Below are positions 6,967 through 13,868 of a stretch of 38,964 nt of DNA, in pieces. Source of the DNA: a virus. The stretch spans positions 1 to 38,964 of the IMG/VR virus record IMGVR_UViG_3300031774_000054. The stretch is one strand, 5' to 3'. Made by a program: the position numbers and the translations under genes. The notes beneath the pieces are model-generated. The model saw only the letters and a list, made by a program, of their open reading frames with translations, searched no databases and was not told the origin of the DNA. The first letter of the stretch is position 1, and the number at the start of each line of letters is the position of its first letter.

Positions 6967-7350
6967 TTAATCCCAATGCATTTTGTTGTTTTTTTGGTGA
7001 AAATACGCATTTTCTAAGGATTCCATATCTTTTACTGAGAATCTAAAACTATATCTATTGAAGTTAATACCTACAAAATCTGCAGGTTCGCATTCGGGTC
7101 TAGGACCAAACTTGCTATGGTACCACCATATTTTATTATTATCTATATCTCTTATATTTCCTTCTACACCATCTTCTTCTTTCCAATGATCTAGTATGTA
7201 TTCAAAGTCTTCCTGACTAAATTCTCTGTTAACAACTACATAGTCAGTTATTTTAAATGAAAGTTTTACTCTTTTTTTATCTTTAAAAAGATATACTTTA
7301 AAAGGATCTGAAAATAGTACTACGTTATTGCTGTCTTTTATTGTAGGCAT
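6967..7350 (-). CDS. Hypothetical protein
   Basis: 127 residues, beta-rich at the start (NVVLFSDPFKVYLFKDKKRVKLSFKI), then an acidic helix and a Trp-Trp-Tyr segment. Overlaps the upstream gene by 26 bases. No signal peptide, membrane segment or known motif. Last gene before a terminator. Confidence 0.6.
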   Translation of the reverse strand: MPTIKDSNNVVLFSDPFKVYLFKDKKRVKLSFKITDYVVVNREFSQEDFEYILDHWKEEDGVEGNIRDIDNNKIWWYHSKFGPRPECEPADFVGINFNRYSFRFSVKDMESLENAYFHQKNNKMHWD

Positions 7351-8095
7351 CAGTTAGTTCCTTGGCTAGTTCTTCGTTAATTTCTTGATGTTGTTGGAAA
7401 TCTTCATAGTATTGATGTATCCAATTTTGATCAGGTGATTCAATTCCTACACAATTCCATAATGTATTTAATCCTGACATTGTTGACCATTGACTTTGAT
7501 GTAATAAAATATCGCCATGATCGTGTGGTGAATTTTCATCGTATATTCCATTATTAAATTTCTTTTTAGATATAAAATTATCAACAATTGTTTCTACACC
7601 TGGCCAACTATGATCATCATCACTATAATTTGCATTTCTGTCATCTTCCATTAAGTAATTATATTCACGTGCTGCCCAACTAACAATATCTCCATCCCAA
7701 CTATCAACTGATGTTCTAATCATCATTACAGGTAAGTTTCTACTCCACTTCCAAATATCTTCATAATTTTGTGCATGTAGCAAAACTGCTATACTTTTAT
7801 CTTTAACTAAATTTAATAATCCATCTAATTGCTCTGTAGATATTTCCATAGTATTTCTAACATCATAGTTATACCATTCTCTATCTTCATCTGAAATATT
7901 CCAATAATCATCATGTACACGAATCTTTCCCAACGGACCTGGTTCGTGATCTACTTCTTTTCCATCTAGTTCATATGATGCCCAATGTTCTCCTGCTTGG
8001 CTTTCACCGTGTAGCATAGGGCTGTTATTAAGCAAGTATGGAACTTCCATTTGACTTAAACAACTGTGACTACATATTAAATATAATGTGTTCAT
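7325..8095 (-). CDS. Unknown protein, distant sulfotransferase-like fold possible
   Basis: 256 residues, rich in Trp, His, Asp and Asn. The segment DKSIAVLLHAQNYEDIWKWSR followed by NLPVMMIRTSVDSWDGDIVSW resembles the order of elements in phage and marine sulfotransferase-like proteins (a strand with Arg after a helix), and the C-terminal SPDQNWIHQYYEDFQQHQ also recalls them. However, the PAPS-binding P-loop is not obvious at the N-terminus (YLICSHSCLS). I regard this as a weak fold hint only. Translationally coupled by ATGA to the upstream coiled-coil gene. Confidence 0.55.
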   Translation of the reverse strand: MNTLYLICSHSCLSQMEVPYLLNNSPMLHGESQAGEHWASYELDGKEVDHEPGPLGKIRVHDDYWNISDEDREWYNYDVRNTMEISTEQLDGLLNLVKDKSIAVLLHAQNYEDIWKWSRNLPVMMIRTSVDSWDGDIVSWAAREYNYLMEDDRNANYSDDDHSWPGVETIVDNFISKKKFNNGIYDENSPHDHGDILLHQSQWSTMSGLNTLWNCVGIESPDQNWIHQYYEDFQQHQEINEELAKELTDAYNKRQQ

Positions 8096-8349
8096 TTTAT
8101 TCCTTTTATTCTCTTCCTTTGTTCAATAGCTTGTTTGAGGTCTACTAAATATTCACCTTCTATCATATTTATGATAGTTTCAGTAACGCCTATTTCGTGT
8201 TGTAACATTCCTAGTCTAAGCATTAACTTATCAAGTTCTTGTGTGTAGAACTCAAGTTCTTTTTGTTTGCGTTCTTTTTCATCGTAAAGATCGCTAATGT
8301 TAATAATAAATTTTTTATTTCCACTATTGTGACCAAATAAGTCTGACAT
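8092..8349 (-). CDS. Coiled-coil protein
   Basis: 85 residues from MSDLFGHN; the ATG at 8349 has AAGGAG 8 bases upstream, while a TTG two codons earlier is too close to it. Residues about 24-80 form a charged heptad-type helix (EKERKQKELEFYTQELDKL). Likely a small dimer or structural adaptor. Its stop overlaps the next ATG. The 92 bases before it, up to 8447, hold no gene or clear signal. Confidence 0.6.
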   Translation of the reverse strand: MSDLFGHNSGNKKFIINISDLYDEKERKQKELEFYTQELDKLMLRLGMLQHEIGVTETIINMIEGEYLVDLKQAIEQRKRIKGIK

Positions 8350-8447
8350 ATTCAAAACTCCTTTTAGTATTAAATAAAAAATATGTCCGCTGGCACTGTC
8401 CTATAGTAAACTCTGAACATTTACTGGGCCAAAGTATTTTTTACTTA

Positions 8448-9143
8448 CTAGTATTTAGCAGTAAAAATACTATAACCTATTTTATAATCTATTCCATTCT
8501 CTGCAAAATTAGTAGCAGAGTGTAATTTTCCCATATCAAATGTAATTGCATCACCTGGTTGCCATCTTATAATTGATTCTACTGTTAATCCATGCAGTGA
8601 TTCATACGGTACATGGGTCAAATATTCATTATATATTTGCTTGTCGAATGGCTTGTCTGTGATATTGAAAATATCACTATAATCTGTTAAGCTCTTATTA
8701 TAGTAACTGTCTGGTACATCTTTCCATCCTTTGAAACATTTAACAGGGCCATCTAAATAATATTGATCAAATACAATAAAGTTAGTTGGCTTAGATATTT
8801 CTAGAGGAATAACCACAGTCTTAAATATGTCATAAACCTTTTCGTGATAATCATCGTTGTGTACAATATGTGGATACTCAGCTCTAAATATATTACTGCC
8901 CCACACTAAACTTTCACCAATTAAGTTATCAACAAATTTTTGTACAGGTTCAAACCATTCTTTATATCCATCCCTATCTGGACTATAATTCATTACAACT
9001 GGTCCAGTTTTTTTATCAATTTTATCTGATTTTTGAAATTGGTTAAGCAAATAATCAATGAAACCTTGACTTACAATATTTTTATGTAATGTTGCACTTT
9101 CGTACCTATCAGTTATTGCTTTCTTTTGTGCTTCTGTTCTCAT
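8448..9143 (-). CDS. 2OG-Fe(II) oxygenase-like protein, coupled to FNR
   Basis: 231 residues. HND at 95-97 fits the HxD motif, GDAITFDMGKLHSATN places the distal His at 208 after a typical GD-phi-phi-F strand, and Lys221 could take the 2OG-binding position of Arg/Lys. Strand IFRAEYPHIV and FKTVVIPLE support a jelly-roll. Probably an iron-dependent hydroxylase with unknown substrate. Its ATG overlaps the stop of the ferredoxin-NADP reductase gene (ATGA), so the two are made together. Confidence 0.6.
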   Translation of the reverse strand: MRTEAQKKAITDRYESATLHKNIVSQGFIDYLLNQFQKSDKIDKKTGPVVMNYSPDRDGYKEWFEPVQKFVDNLIGESLVWGSNIFRAEYPHIVHNDDYHEKVYDIFKTVVIPLEISKPTNFIVFDQYYLDGPVKCFKGWKDVPDSYYNKSLTDYSDIFNITDKPFDKQIYNEYLTHVPYESLHGLTVESIIRWQPGDAITFDMGKLHSATNFAENGIDYKIGYSIFTAKY

Positions 9144-9922
9144 CCTACAAATGCTTTCTCTACTACATACTCACCTGGTGTTTTACTATCGCCTTCTGTA
9201 AATCCCTGACCTTCTAAATATTCTATAAGTTCTGCGTTCATAGGCATTGAACCACATATCATTACTCTATCATGTATAGGTGATAAATCTTCTAGTCCTA
9301 GTTTGCTTTGTACGTCTCCATTATACATTGCCGTTGTTACACGACCTGTATTTTCGTAATCTTCACGTGTACATGTAAAGTATGTTTTAAGTTTTCCTTC
9401 AGTTACTTGACTGTATATTTCATCGCCGTTTAACCCGTCTATGAGCTCTTTAAACGCTAGTTCCTTGGCTATTCTAGTACCCCATACTACAATAACATTA
9501 TCATAGTGTTCATACGTGTCTACGCCGCGTACAATACTCATAAAAGGGGCGATTCCTGTTCCGGTAGCCAGTAAGTACAGATTGCGTCCAGGCTTTAAAT
9601 TTGCGTGTACTAGGGTGCCTACTGCTTTAGGATTAACTAGTATCTCATCACCTACTTTTACATGTTGCAATTTACTTGTAAGTGGACCGTCTTGTACTTT
9701 GATACTATAAAATTCTAGTGTTTCTTGATGGTTAGGACTTGCTACTGAATAAGCTCTCATTATAGGTTTATTCTTTTGTAGTTTTTCAGACCAGTTGTCT
9801 AGTCCAATCATCATAAATTCTCCATCTCTAAAACGAACTCCACTGTCACGTGTTGTTGTTATGTGGAATAATGTATCTGTGTAATGTGTTACTGATAAAA
9901 CTGTTTCTTTGTGTGCCGCCAT
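9140..9922 (-). CDS. Ferredoxin-NADP(+) reductase
   Basis: 260 residues, the size of bacterial Fpr enzymes. FAD-binding motif RAYS at 56-59, the second flavin contact FYSIKVQDGPLTSKL, the pyridine-nucleotide motif GTGIAPFMS at 121-129, VVWGTR, and the CGSMPMN nicotinamide element at 223-229 are all present. The C-terminus ends VEKAFVG as in proteobacterial subclass I enzymes, without the plant-type terminal Tyr. It moves electrons between NADPH and ferredoxin or flavodoxin in the cytoplasm. A phage copy could feed iron enzymes or redox repair. An AATAAATA box lies 27 bases upstream. Confidence 0.92.
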   Translation of the reverse strand: MAAHKETVLSVTHYTDTLFHITTTRDSGVRFRDGEFMMIGLDNWSEKLQKNKPIMRAYSVASPNHQETLEFYSIKVQDGPLTSKLQHVKVGDEILVNPKAVGTLVHANLKPGRNLYLLATGTGIAPFMSIVRGVDTYEHYDNVIVVWGTRIAKELAFKELIDGLNGDEIYSQVTEGKLKTYFTCTREDYENTGRVTTAMYNGDVQSKLGLEDLSPIHDRVMICGSMPMNAELIEYLEGQGFTEGDSKTPGEYVVEKAFVG

Positions 9923-9971
9923 GTTTATTATTTCCTAGTATGATACAATTATTTATTAGAAACCGGAGAAA

Positions 9972-10214
9972 CTATAACCAATTAATAACGCCTCGTATTG
10001 CTAATGCTAGATACATTAATTCCATTAATGCTCTTGGAATGTCTTTATCTTTGTAACCCATGTATAGCCATATACTACAACTAAAACAGGCTACTCCCCA
10101 ACCTATGTATTGATATTCAACTTCTCCGCCACTTAGTAGGTACGCACTTAACATTGCTAATACAAAGCCCAACCAACGCATTCCGTCGATGTCTTTATAG
10201 TATCTAATCTTCAT
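9972..10214 (-). CDS. Small multi-pass membrane protein
   Basis: 80 residues with hydrophobic segments at about 12-28, 36-54 and 62-79, separated by short charged loops (YMGYKDKDIPR). Looks like a three-helix inner-membrane protein. It lies just downstream of the Glu/Asp tRNA pair and may share their transcript. A holin-like role is possible from size and topology, but nothing specific supports it. Confidence 0.6.
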   Translation of the reverse strand: MKIRYYKDIDGMRWLGFVLAMLSAYLLSGGEVEYQYIGWGVACFSCSIWLYMGYKDKDIPRALMELMYLALAIRGVINWL

Positions 10215-10229
10215 ATACTTCCTTTCTGT

Positions 10230-10304
10230 TGGTACACCGTAGGGGAATCGAACCCCTCTTGCCGGGATGAAAACCCGGTGTCCTAACCGATAGACGAACG
10301 GTGC
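10230..10304 (-). tRNA. tRNA-Glu (UUC)
   Basis: 75-nt cloverleaf on the minus strand. The acceptor GCACCGT pairs with ACGGTGT; the anticodon loop reads TTTTCAT, giving UUC; the T-loop GGTTCGATTCC is standard. The 3' CCA is encoded (10230-10232). It lies three bases from tRNA-Asp on the same transcript. Confidence 0.95.
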
Positions 10305-10307
10305 ATT

Positions 10308-10384
10308 TGGCGGGAGTGAAGGGACTCGAACCCTCGGCCCCCTGCGTGACAGGCAGGTGCTCTAACCAACTGAGCTACACCCCC
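10308..10384 (-). tRNA. tRNA-Asp (GUC)
   Basis: 77-nt cloverleaf. Acceptor GGGGGTG/CACTCCC (one G-U pair), D-stem GCTCAGTTGGTTAGAGC, anticodon loop with GTC in CTGTCACG, T-loop GGGTTCGAGTCCC, discriminator G, encoded CCA at 10308-10310. The 5' end is about 7 bases from the predicted transcription start of the promoter at 10398. Confidence 0.95.
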
Positions 10385-10397
10385 TAAATTAGTTCTT

Positions 10398-10426
10398 ATT
10401 ATATATTAACTTTTGATAATTGTCAA
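10398..10426 (-). promoter_or_regulatory. Consensus sigma70 promoter for the tRNA-Asp/Glu pair
   Basis: TTGACA at 10421-10426 and TATAAT at 10398-10403 with exactly 17 bases between: both boxes are perfect consensus. It overlaps the stop of the exported nuclease gene and fires directly into tRNA-Asp. Confidence 0.9.
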
Positions 10427-10905
10427 GAACACCAAGATTCTTTTTTATCACCATAATACTCACGTGCGAATCCGTTCTCAATAAGCATATGTCTTAGGCT
10501 ATTTCCATCAATAATAATATCACCCAATACTCGCCCACCAAACTTATCCCACTTGTAAATGGCTACTTGTATAACTGTTGCACCATTTAATTGGTCTTTT
10601 GTAAACTGACTTGCTTGTTCACCCCAAGCTGCTTCAGAGTCGCATTCTGCTCTCCAACTCTTTTCGGGTGTGTCAACTCCATAAACACGAATGCTTAGTT
10701 CTTGTTTAAGTGGCTCTGGCAAAAAGTCTGCTCTAAAGGCTACAGTATCTCCGTCAATTACTCTAGTTACCTCATAGTCGTAAACAACCATTTCAACTTC
10801 TTTTCCTGTAGATTTTCTTTCTGCAGACAAACTTGTATTTGCAAAAAGAACGCCTAACATTAACATTCCTAATACTATTAAACCTCTACCTATATTTCTA
10901 TTCAT
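10423..10905 (-). CDS. Exported staphylococcal-nuclease-like protein
   Basis: 160 residues. N-terminal signal peptide: positive MNRNIGR, hydrophobic core at 8-22, and a likely signal peptidase I site after SLSA (28). The SNase domain has RVIDGDTVAF (Asp51, Asp53), Arg73, GVDTPEKSW (Asp78, Glu81) and KFGGRVLG (Arg125), so all catalytic residues of the family are kept, unlike the paralogue at 180-533. It should act in the periplasm or outside the cell. Possible roles are scavenging DNA or excluding other phages. The ATG follows AAGGA and overlaps the stop of the upstream gene. Confidence 0.85.
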   Translation of the reverse strand: MNRNIGRGLIVLGMLMLGVLFANTSLSAERKSTGKEVEMVVYDYEVTRVIDGDTVAFRADFLPEPLKQELSIRVYGVDTPEKSWRAECDSEAAWGEQASQFTKDQLNGATVIQVAIYKWDKFGGRVLGDIIIDGNSLRHMLIENGFAREYYGDKKESWCS

Positions 10906-11819
10906 AATATAATTCCTTTGTAGTATTTATTAGATAATTCTTCGTAGGCTTTACAAACAATTTTATAACGCTCATTGTATAGTAATGCCGCATCATCTAA
11001 TGCTTTGCTATTTTTAATACCTAAATAATCAAGTATAACATCAGTATTGTTAAACCATTCTACATCAACTAACAAATGATCTATAGTATTATCAGTCATT
11101 AATTTTATTGCATTTTGCTCTGCATTAAAATCATCAGTTTTATGTTTTTCCTTAAACAATCTTTCTATTGAATAATCTAACGTAAATTTACTTTTATTTT
11201 CTACTAACATATTATGCAAATCCCAATGTGCAAAATTTAATTGCCACATGTATTGCAATTTACCATTATGAAAGTCTGCTATACATTGATCATGATAATC
11301 TCTGTACCATATTTCCTTCCAACTATCTAACACCTTGCCATCCATTAGTTTATGATCTTCCCACCATATTTTACTATGATCGTTGATTTCATCAATAGAT
11401 AGTTTAATAAATGCGTACTGTGTTATATAAAACATAGCATCATCTTTTATAGTTGACTTAGCAAATAAAAGTTTATCACTTAAAGGTACTGAATTAGGAT
11501 ATTTTGTGCAACCAAAATAATTACTCCATACTGGATATTCATAATTGTTTATACTATTAAAATAAGAAGAAGTACAATCAACTATTCCATTTACAGCTTC
11601 TTTATTTTCCATTTCTCTAAGACTTTCTTGATGAATGTTATATAAATCAGCATCAATATCTTCATCTCGTATTTCTTGTACAATACTTCCTATTTGATCA
11701 CCATTACAAAGTGGCTCTAATCCGTTGTACAACTGTGGTCCAAAACGTTTATCTTGTGCAAGCCACCAATGTATTGCTGGTGCGTGTGCATTTACAGTTT
11801 GATATATTGCTATGTTCAT
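10902..11819 (-). CDS. Paralogue A of the APAIHWWL family, unknown function
   Basis: 305 residues, clearly related along its length to the next gene upstream (11816-12682). Shared landmarks: N-terminal M-IAIYQ, APAIHWWL at about 14-21, a Gly-Pro-X-X-Tyr step, NGI-D, VWSNY, FYITQYAF, a WKEIW motif, the best-conserved block YMWQLNFAH-DL, and DHLLVDVEWF near the C-terminus. Soluble, rich in Trp, Tyr and Asn. No known fold or catalytic motif can be named. ATGA overlap with paralogue B suggests tandem duplication and co-translation. Confidence 0.7.
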   Translation of the reverse strand: MNIAIYQTVNAHAPAIHWWLAQDKRFGPQLYNGLEPLCNGDQIGSIVQEIRDEDIDADLYNIHQESLREMENKEAVNGIVDCTSSYFNSINNYEYPVWSNYFGCTKYPNSVPLSDKLLFAKSTIKDDAMFYITQYAFIKLSIDEINDHSKIWWEDHKLMDGKVLDSWKEIWYRDYHDQCIADFHNGKLQYMWQLNFAHWDLHNMLVENKSKFTLDYSIERLFKEKHKTDDFNAEQNAIKLMTDNTIDHLLVDVEWFNNTDVILDYLGIKNSKALDDAALLYNERYKIVCKAYEELSNKYYKGIIL

Positions 11820-12682
11820 AGGTATTTTGAAAATGTATCTATGTATAATTGCTTTTTGCGTTTATACAATTTCATATAATCAATTCTAAACTTTTTTAAT
11901 CTAAAAGAACTTTCTATTTCTAAATAATCAATTATACTTTCATAATTTTCAAACCAATCGTCACCTACAATTAAATGATCTGCTTCTGAGTTAGCATATG
12001 CAAATAATGTATCTGTGAAATCTTCTTTTTGTTTATCAAATAATCTAGCATGGTCATCTGCGTCAACTAAAGTTATATCATCATTACCTTTTGCAAGTTG
12101 ATCCATTAAATCATGATGTGCAAAATTAAGTTGCCACATATATTTTAGTTTTCCATCAACAAATGATTGTTCAAAGTTTTTAGCATACTTTTTATCCCAT
12201 ACTTCTTTCCAGTTTTCAATATTATGTTCATTTGCCCAATTATTTGTTTGTTGTGCTATATCTTCTATAGATTCCAACCAAGAAAATGCATATTGGCTAA
12301 TATAAAAAAATAATTGTTCTTCGGGACTATTATCAACTAAAATAGTCTTATCTGCTTTAATAATATTATCTGGATTACTTAGGTTGCTACTATAATTACT
12401 CCATACAAGATGCTCATAATCTTTTCTTATATCATCAAACGGAGACATAACATCAATAATACCGTTTGTTGAGTTATCTAATAATTGAATCGATTGTGTA
12501 TGTAAATTATGATGTTTTGATTGTTCATTCTCAATGACAATAGCACCTACGTGATGCCCACTTGGCGTACAGTAACCTGTATTAAAATCATATACTTCTG
12601 GTCCTATATTAGTTTCTTGTGAAAGCCACCAATGTATTGCTGGTGCACTTCCTGTGTCATTTTGGTAAATTGCTATGTCCAT
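11816..12682 (-). CDS. Paralogue B of the APAIHWWL family, unknown function
   Basis: 288 residues, tandem paralogue of the protein above with the same block order: MDIAIYQ, APAIHWWLSQ, GPEVYD, NGIIDV, LVWSNY, FFYISQYAFSWL, WKEVW, YMWQLNFAHHDLMDQL and DHLIVGDDWF. The invariant Trp, His and Asp residues of these blocks are candidates for a binding or active site. No signal peptide. I recall similar uncharacterised proteins in other marine T4-like phages, but no function is known to me. Confidence 0.7.
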   Translation of the reverse strand: MDIAIYQNDTGSAPAIHWWLSQETNIGPEVYDFNTGYCTPSGHHVGAIVIENEQSKHHNLHTQSIQLLDNSTNGIIDVMSPFDDIRKDYEHLVWSNYSSNLSNPDNIIKADKTILVDNSPEEQLFFYISQYAFSWLESIEDIAQQTNNWANEHNIENWKEVWDKKYAKNFEQSFVDGKLKYMWQLNFAHHDLMDQLAKGNDDITLVDADDHARLFDKQKEDFTDTLFAYANSEADHLIVGDDWFENYESIIDYLEIESSFRLKKFRIDYMKLYKRKKQLYIDTFSKYL

Positions 12683-12702
12683 GAATTGTTTCCTAGTTAG
12701 TG

Positions 12703-12727
12703 AAAACCCAGCACTAAGGCTGGGTTA
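12703..12727 (-). terminator. Hairpin after tRNA-Ala, probable terminator
   Basis: 8-bp perfect stem AACCCAGC / GCTGGGTT with a 6-base loop, followed on the minus strand by TTTTC. It starts six bases beyond the encoded CCA of tRNA-Ala. The U-tract is short, so it may end transcription weakly or serve as a 3' processing signal. Confidence 0.55.
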
Positions 12728-12732
12728 AATTT

Positions 12733-12808
12733 TGGTGGAGGATAGCAGGATCGAACTGCTGACCTTCTGGATGCAAACCAGACGCTCTCCCAGCTGAGCT
12801 AATCCCCC
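12733..12808 (-). tRNA. tRNA-Ala (UGC)
   Basis: 76-nt cloverleaf. Acceptor GGGGGAT/ATCCTCC with one G-U pair, D-arm GCTCAGCTGGGAGAGC, anticodon loop TTTGCAT (UGC), T-loop AGTTCGATCCT, encoded CCA at 12733-12735. Its first ten bases overlap the end of the coding region at 12799-13014. Confidence 0.95.
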
Positions 12809-13014
12809 AATTTAAAATACTTAGTCAGCATTTCTTTGCGATCGTGTGCAGTAGACATCTTATCAAGTTCAACTTGAATAGCTTCCATTACATCACTGTG
12901 TTCGCCTATACCTGCAGGATTAGTTAAATATACTTCAACATTCATTTTATGTAATTGAATTTCACCGTCTGCGTGTTGTATAGCTGTTTTTAACATCTCA
13001 TTTCTAAGTTTCAT
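12799..13014 (-). CDS. Conserved T4-like marine phage protein ending inside tRNA-Ala
   Basis: 71 residues, soluble and helical, with the order HADGEIQLHKMNVEVYLTN, PAGIGEHSDVMEAIQ-ELDKM and a KEMLTKYF end. I recognise this as a small protein common in T4-like cyanophage and related genomes, function unknown. The last codons (Leu-Gly-Asp-stop) are made from the 5' end of tRNA-Ala, a 10-base overlap in the same direction. The 187 bases upstream (13015-13201) hold no gene, only a weak hairpin and a doubtful AATAAATA box. Confidence 0.75.
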   Translation of the reverse strand: MKLRNEMLKTAIQHADGEIQLHKMNVEVYLTNPAGIGEHSDVMEAIQVELDKMSTAHDRKEMLTKYFKLGD

Positions 13015-13201
13015 TTATATATCTTTCTTTTTTATTCTGTCTATTTGTATTTCCGATTACAACTTGTTACAGTTGGGCGTCCTGTGCCTCTCTCTCGTTT
13101 GTCTTTTTATTTATTATATTTTATGTGTCCTGTACTTTGTCCTTTGATTACCTAACCTAGGGCGTATTCGTGCTGTAAAGTTAGCAAACTATTCTTGTTA
13201 A

Positions 13202-13277
13202 TGGTGCCGGCAGAATGATTTGAACACTCGACCTCCTGATTACAAATCAGATGCTCTACCAACTGAGCTATACCGGC
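13202..13277 (-). tRNA. tRNA-Thr (UGU)
   Basis: 76-nt cloverleaf. Acceptor GCCGGTA/TGCCGGC, D-arm GCTCAGTTGGTAGAGC, anticodon loop TTTGTAA (UGU), T-arm GAGTGTTCAAATCATTC, encoded CCA at 13202-13204. It lies 22 bases downstream of the 57-residue gene and is probably on its transcript. Confidence 0.95.
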
Positions 13278-13299
13278 ATATTATTAACTACTATGTTAT

Positions 13300-13473
13300 T
13301 TATGCAGATACTATTTGTTCGTGTACTTTTTCAACATTTTTTAGTACATCTGGACCAAGTGAATCTTCATTTACAGTCATAGTAGTAAACGGCTCTTCCC
13401 AACCTTCTTCAGTAGCCAAGTCTTTTATATATGAATTAAAGACTGCATCTTTATCATAATAATCGTGACCCAT
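13300..13473 (-). CDS. Small protein (57 aa), previously below size cutoff
   Basis: Minus-strand frame of 57 residues from an ATG at 13471-13473 that overlaps the stop of the upstream gene (TAATG). It begins MGHDYYDKDAVFNSYIKDL and has a TEEGWEEPF turn and a C-terminal amphipathic helix (VLKNVEKVHEQIV). Acidic, soluble. The coupled start and protein-like composition argue it is real. It fills the gap between the 93-residue gene and tRNA-Thr. Function unknown. Confidence 0.65.
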   Translation of the reverse strand: MGHDYYDKDAVFNSYIKDLATEEGWEEPFTTMTVNEDSLGPDVLKNVEKVHEQIVSA

Positions 13474-13754
13474 TACTGTAGTTCGGGGAACATTTGTTTT
13501 ATGTAATTTCTTACGATAACTTTAGTGTCATTATCAACTGATTCAATAGAAACTGATCTAATACCTTTTTCTTTAACTTCATTTTTTGCTAATTGTAACA
13601 ATTCGCGTTTATTAAGTTTTTGTATCTGTGTCAAATTAACTGCATTATGCGTAAGAGCACTTAATACATAATTACCAACATCAAGTTCACTCATTGGAAC
13701 TTCAATCTTGGCTTTAATTCGCTTTATCCCATCCTTATATTCTGTTGCTCTCAT
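13473..13754 (-). CDS. Hypothetical protein
   Basis: 93 residues, basic overall: an N-terminal RATEYKDGIKRIKAKIEVPMSELDVG strand region, a helix LTQIQKLNKRELLQLAKNEVKEKG, then a strand-helix end VIVRNYIKQMFPE. First gene after the promoter at 13816, with a leader of about 55 bases, so probably expressed early. A small nucleic-acid-binding fold is conceivable, but no motif is present. Confidence 0.65.
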   Translation of the reverse strand: MRATEYKDGIKRIKAKIEVPMSELDVGNYVLSALTHNAVNLTQIQKLNKRELLQLAKNEVKEKGIRSVSIESVDNDTKVIVRNYIKQMFPELQ

Positions 13755-13815
13755 TTTTTTACCATATTAATGTGTTTAATTGTTTTATAATAAGGTTTTA
13801 CGCTTATTAAGTACT

Positions 13816-13844
13816 AATATACTAGTAAGATGCGGTTTTGTCAA
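13816..13844 (-). promoter_or_regulatory. Sigma70-type promoter
   Basis: TTGACA at 13839-13844, 17 bases, TATATT at 13816-13821, minus strand. The spacer has CATCTTACT, a half of the palindrome in promoters P2 and P3. It precedes the unit 13473-13754, 13300-13473 and tRNA-Thr. Confidence 0.8.
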
Positions 13845-13868
13845 CCGAAATGTCTTATTTTTTGCAAT

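Noticed and set aside
8356-8447. Small peptide gene in the gap before the coiled-coil gene
   Set aside because: The only ATG frame is 16 codons without coupling or family pattern.
13015-13201. Possible small RNA or extra tRNA in the 187-base gap
   Set aside because: I see no cloverleaf arms or terminator, only a 5-bp hairpin and a weak AATAAATA. Not supported.
13220-13459. Plus-strand frame of 79 codons
   Set aside because: It runs through tRNA-Thr in antisense and across the 57-residue minus-strand gene. No ribosome site.
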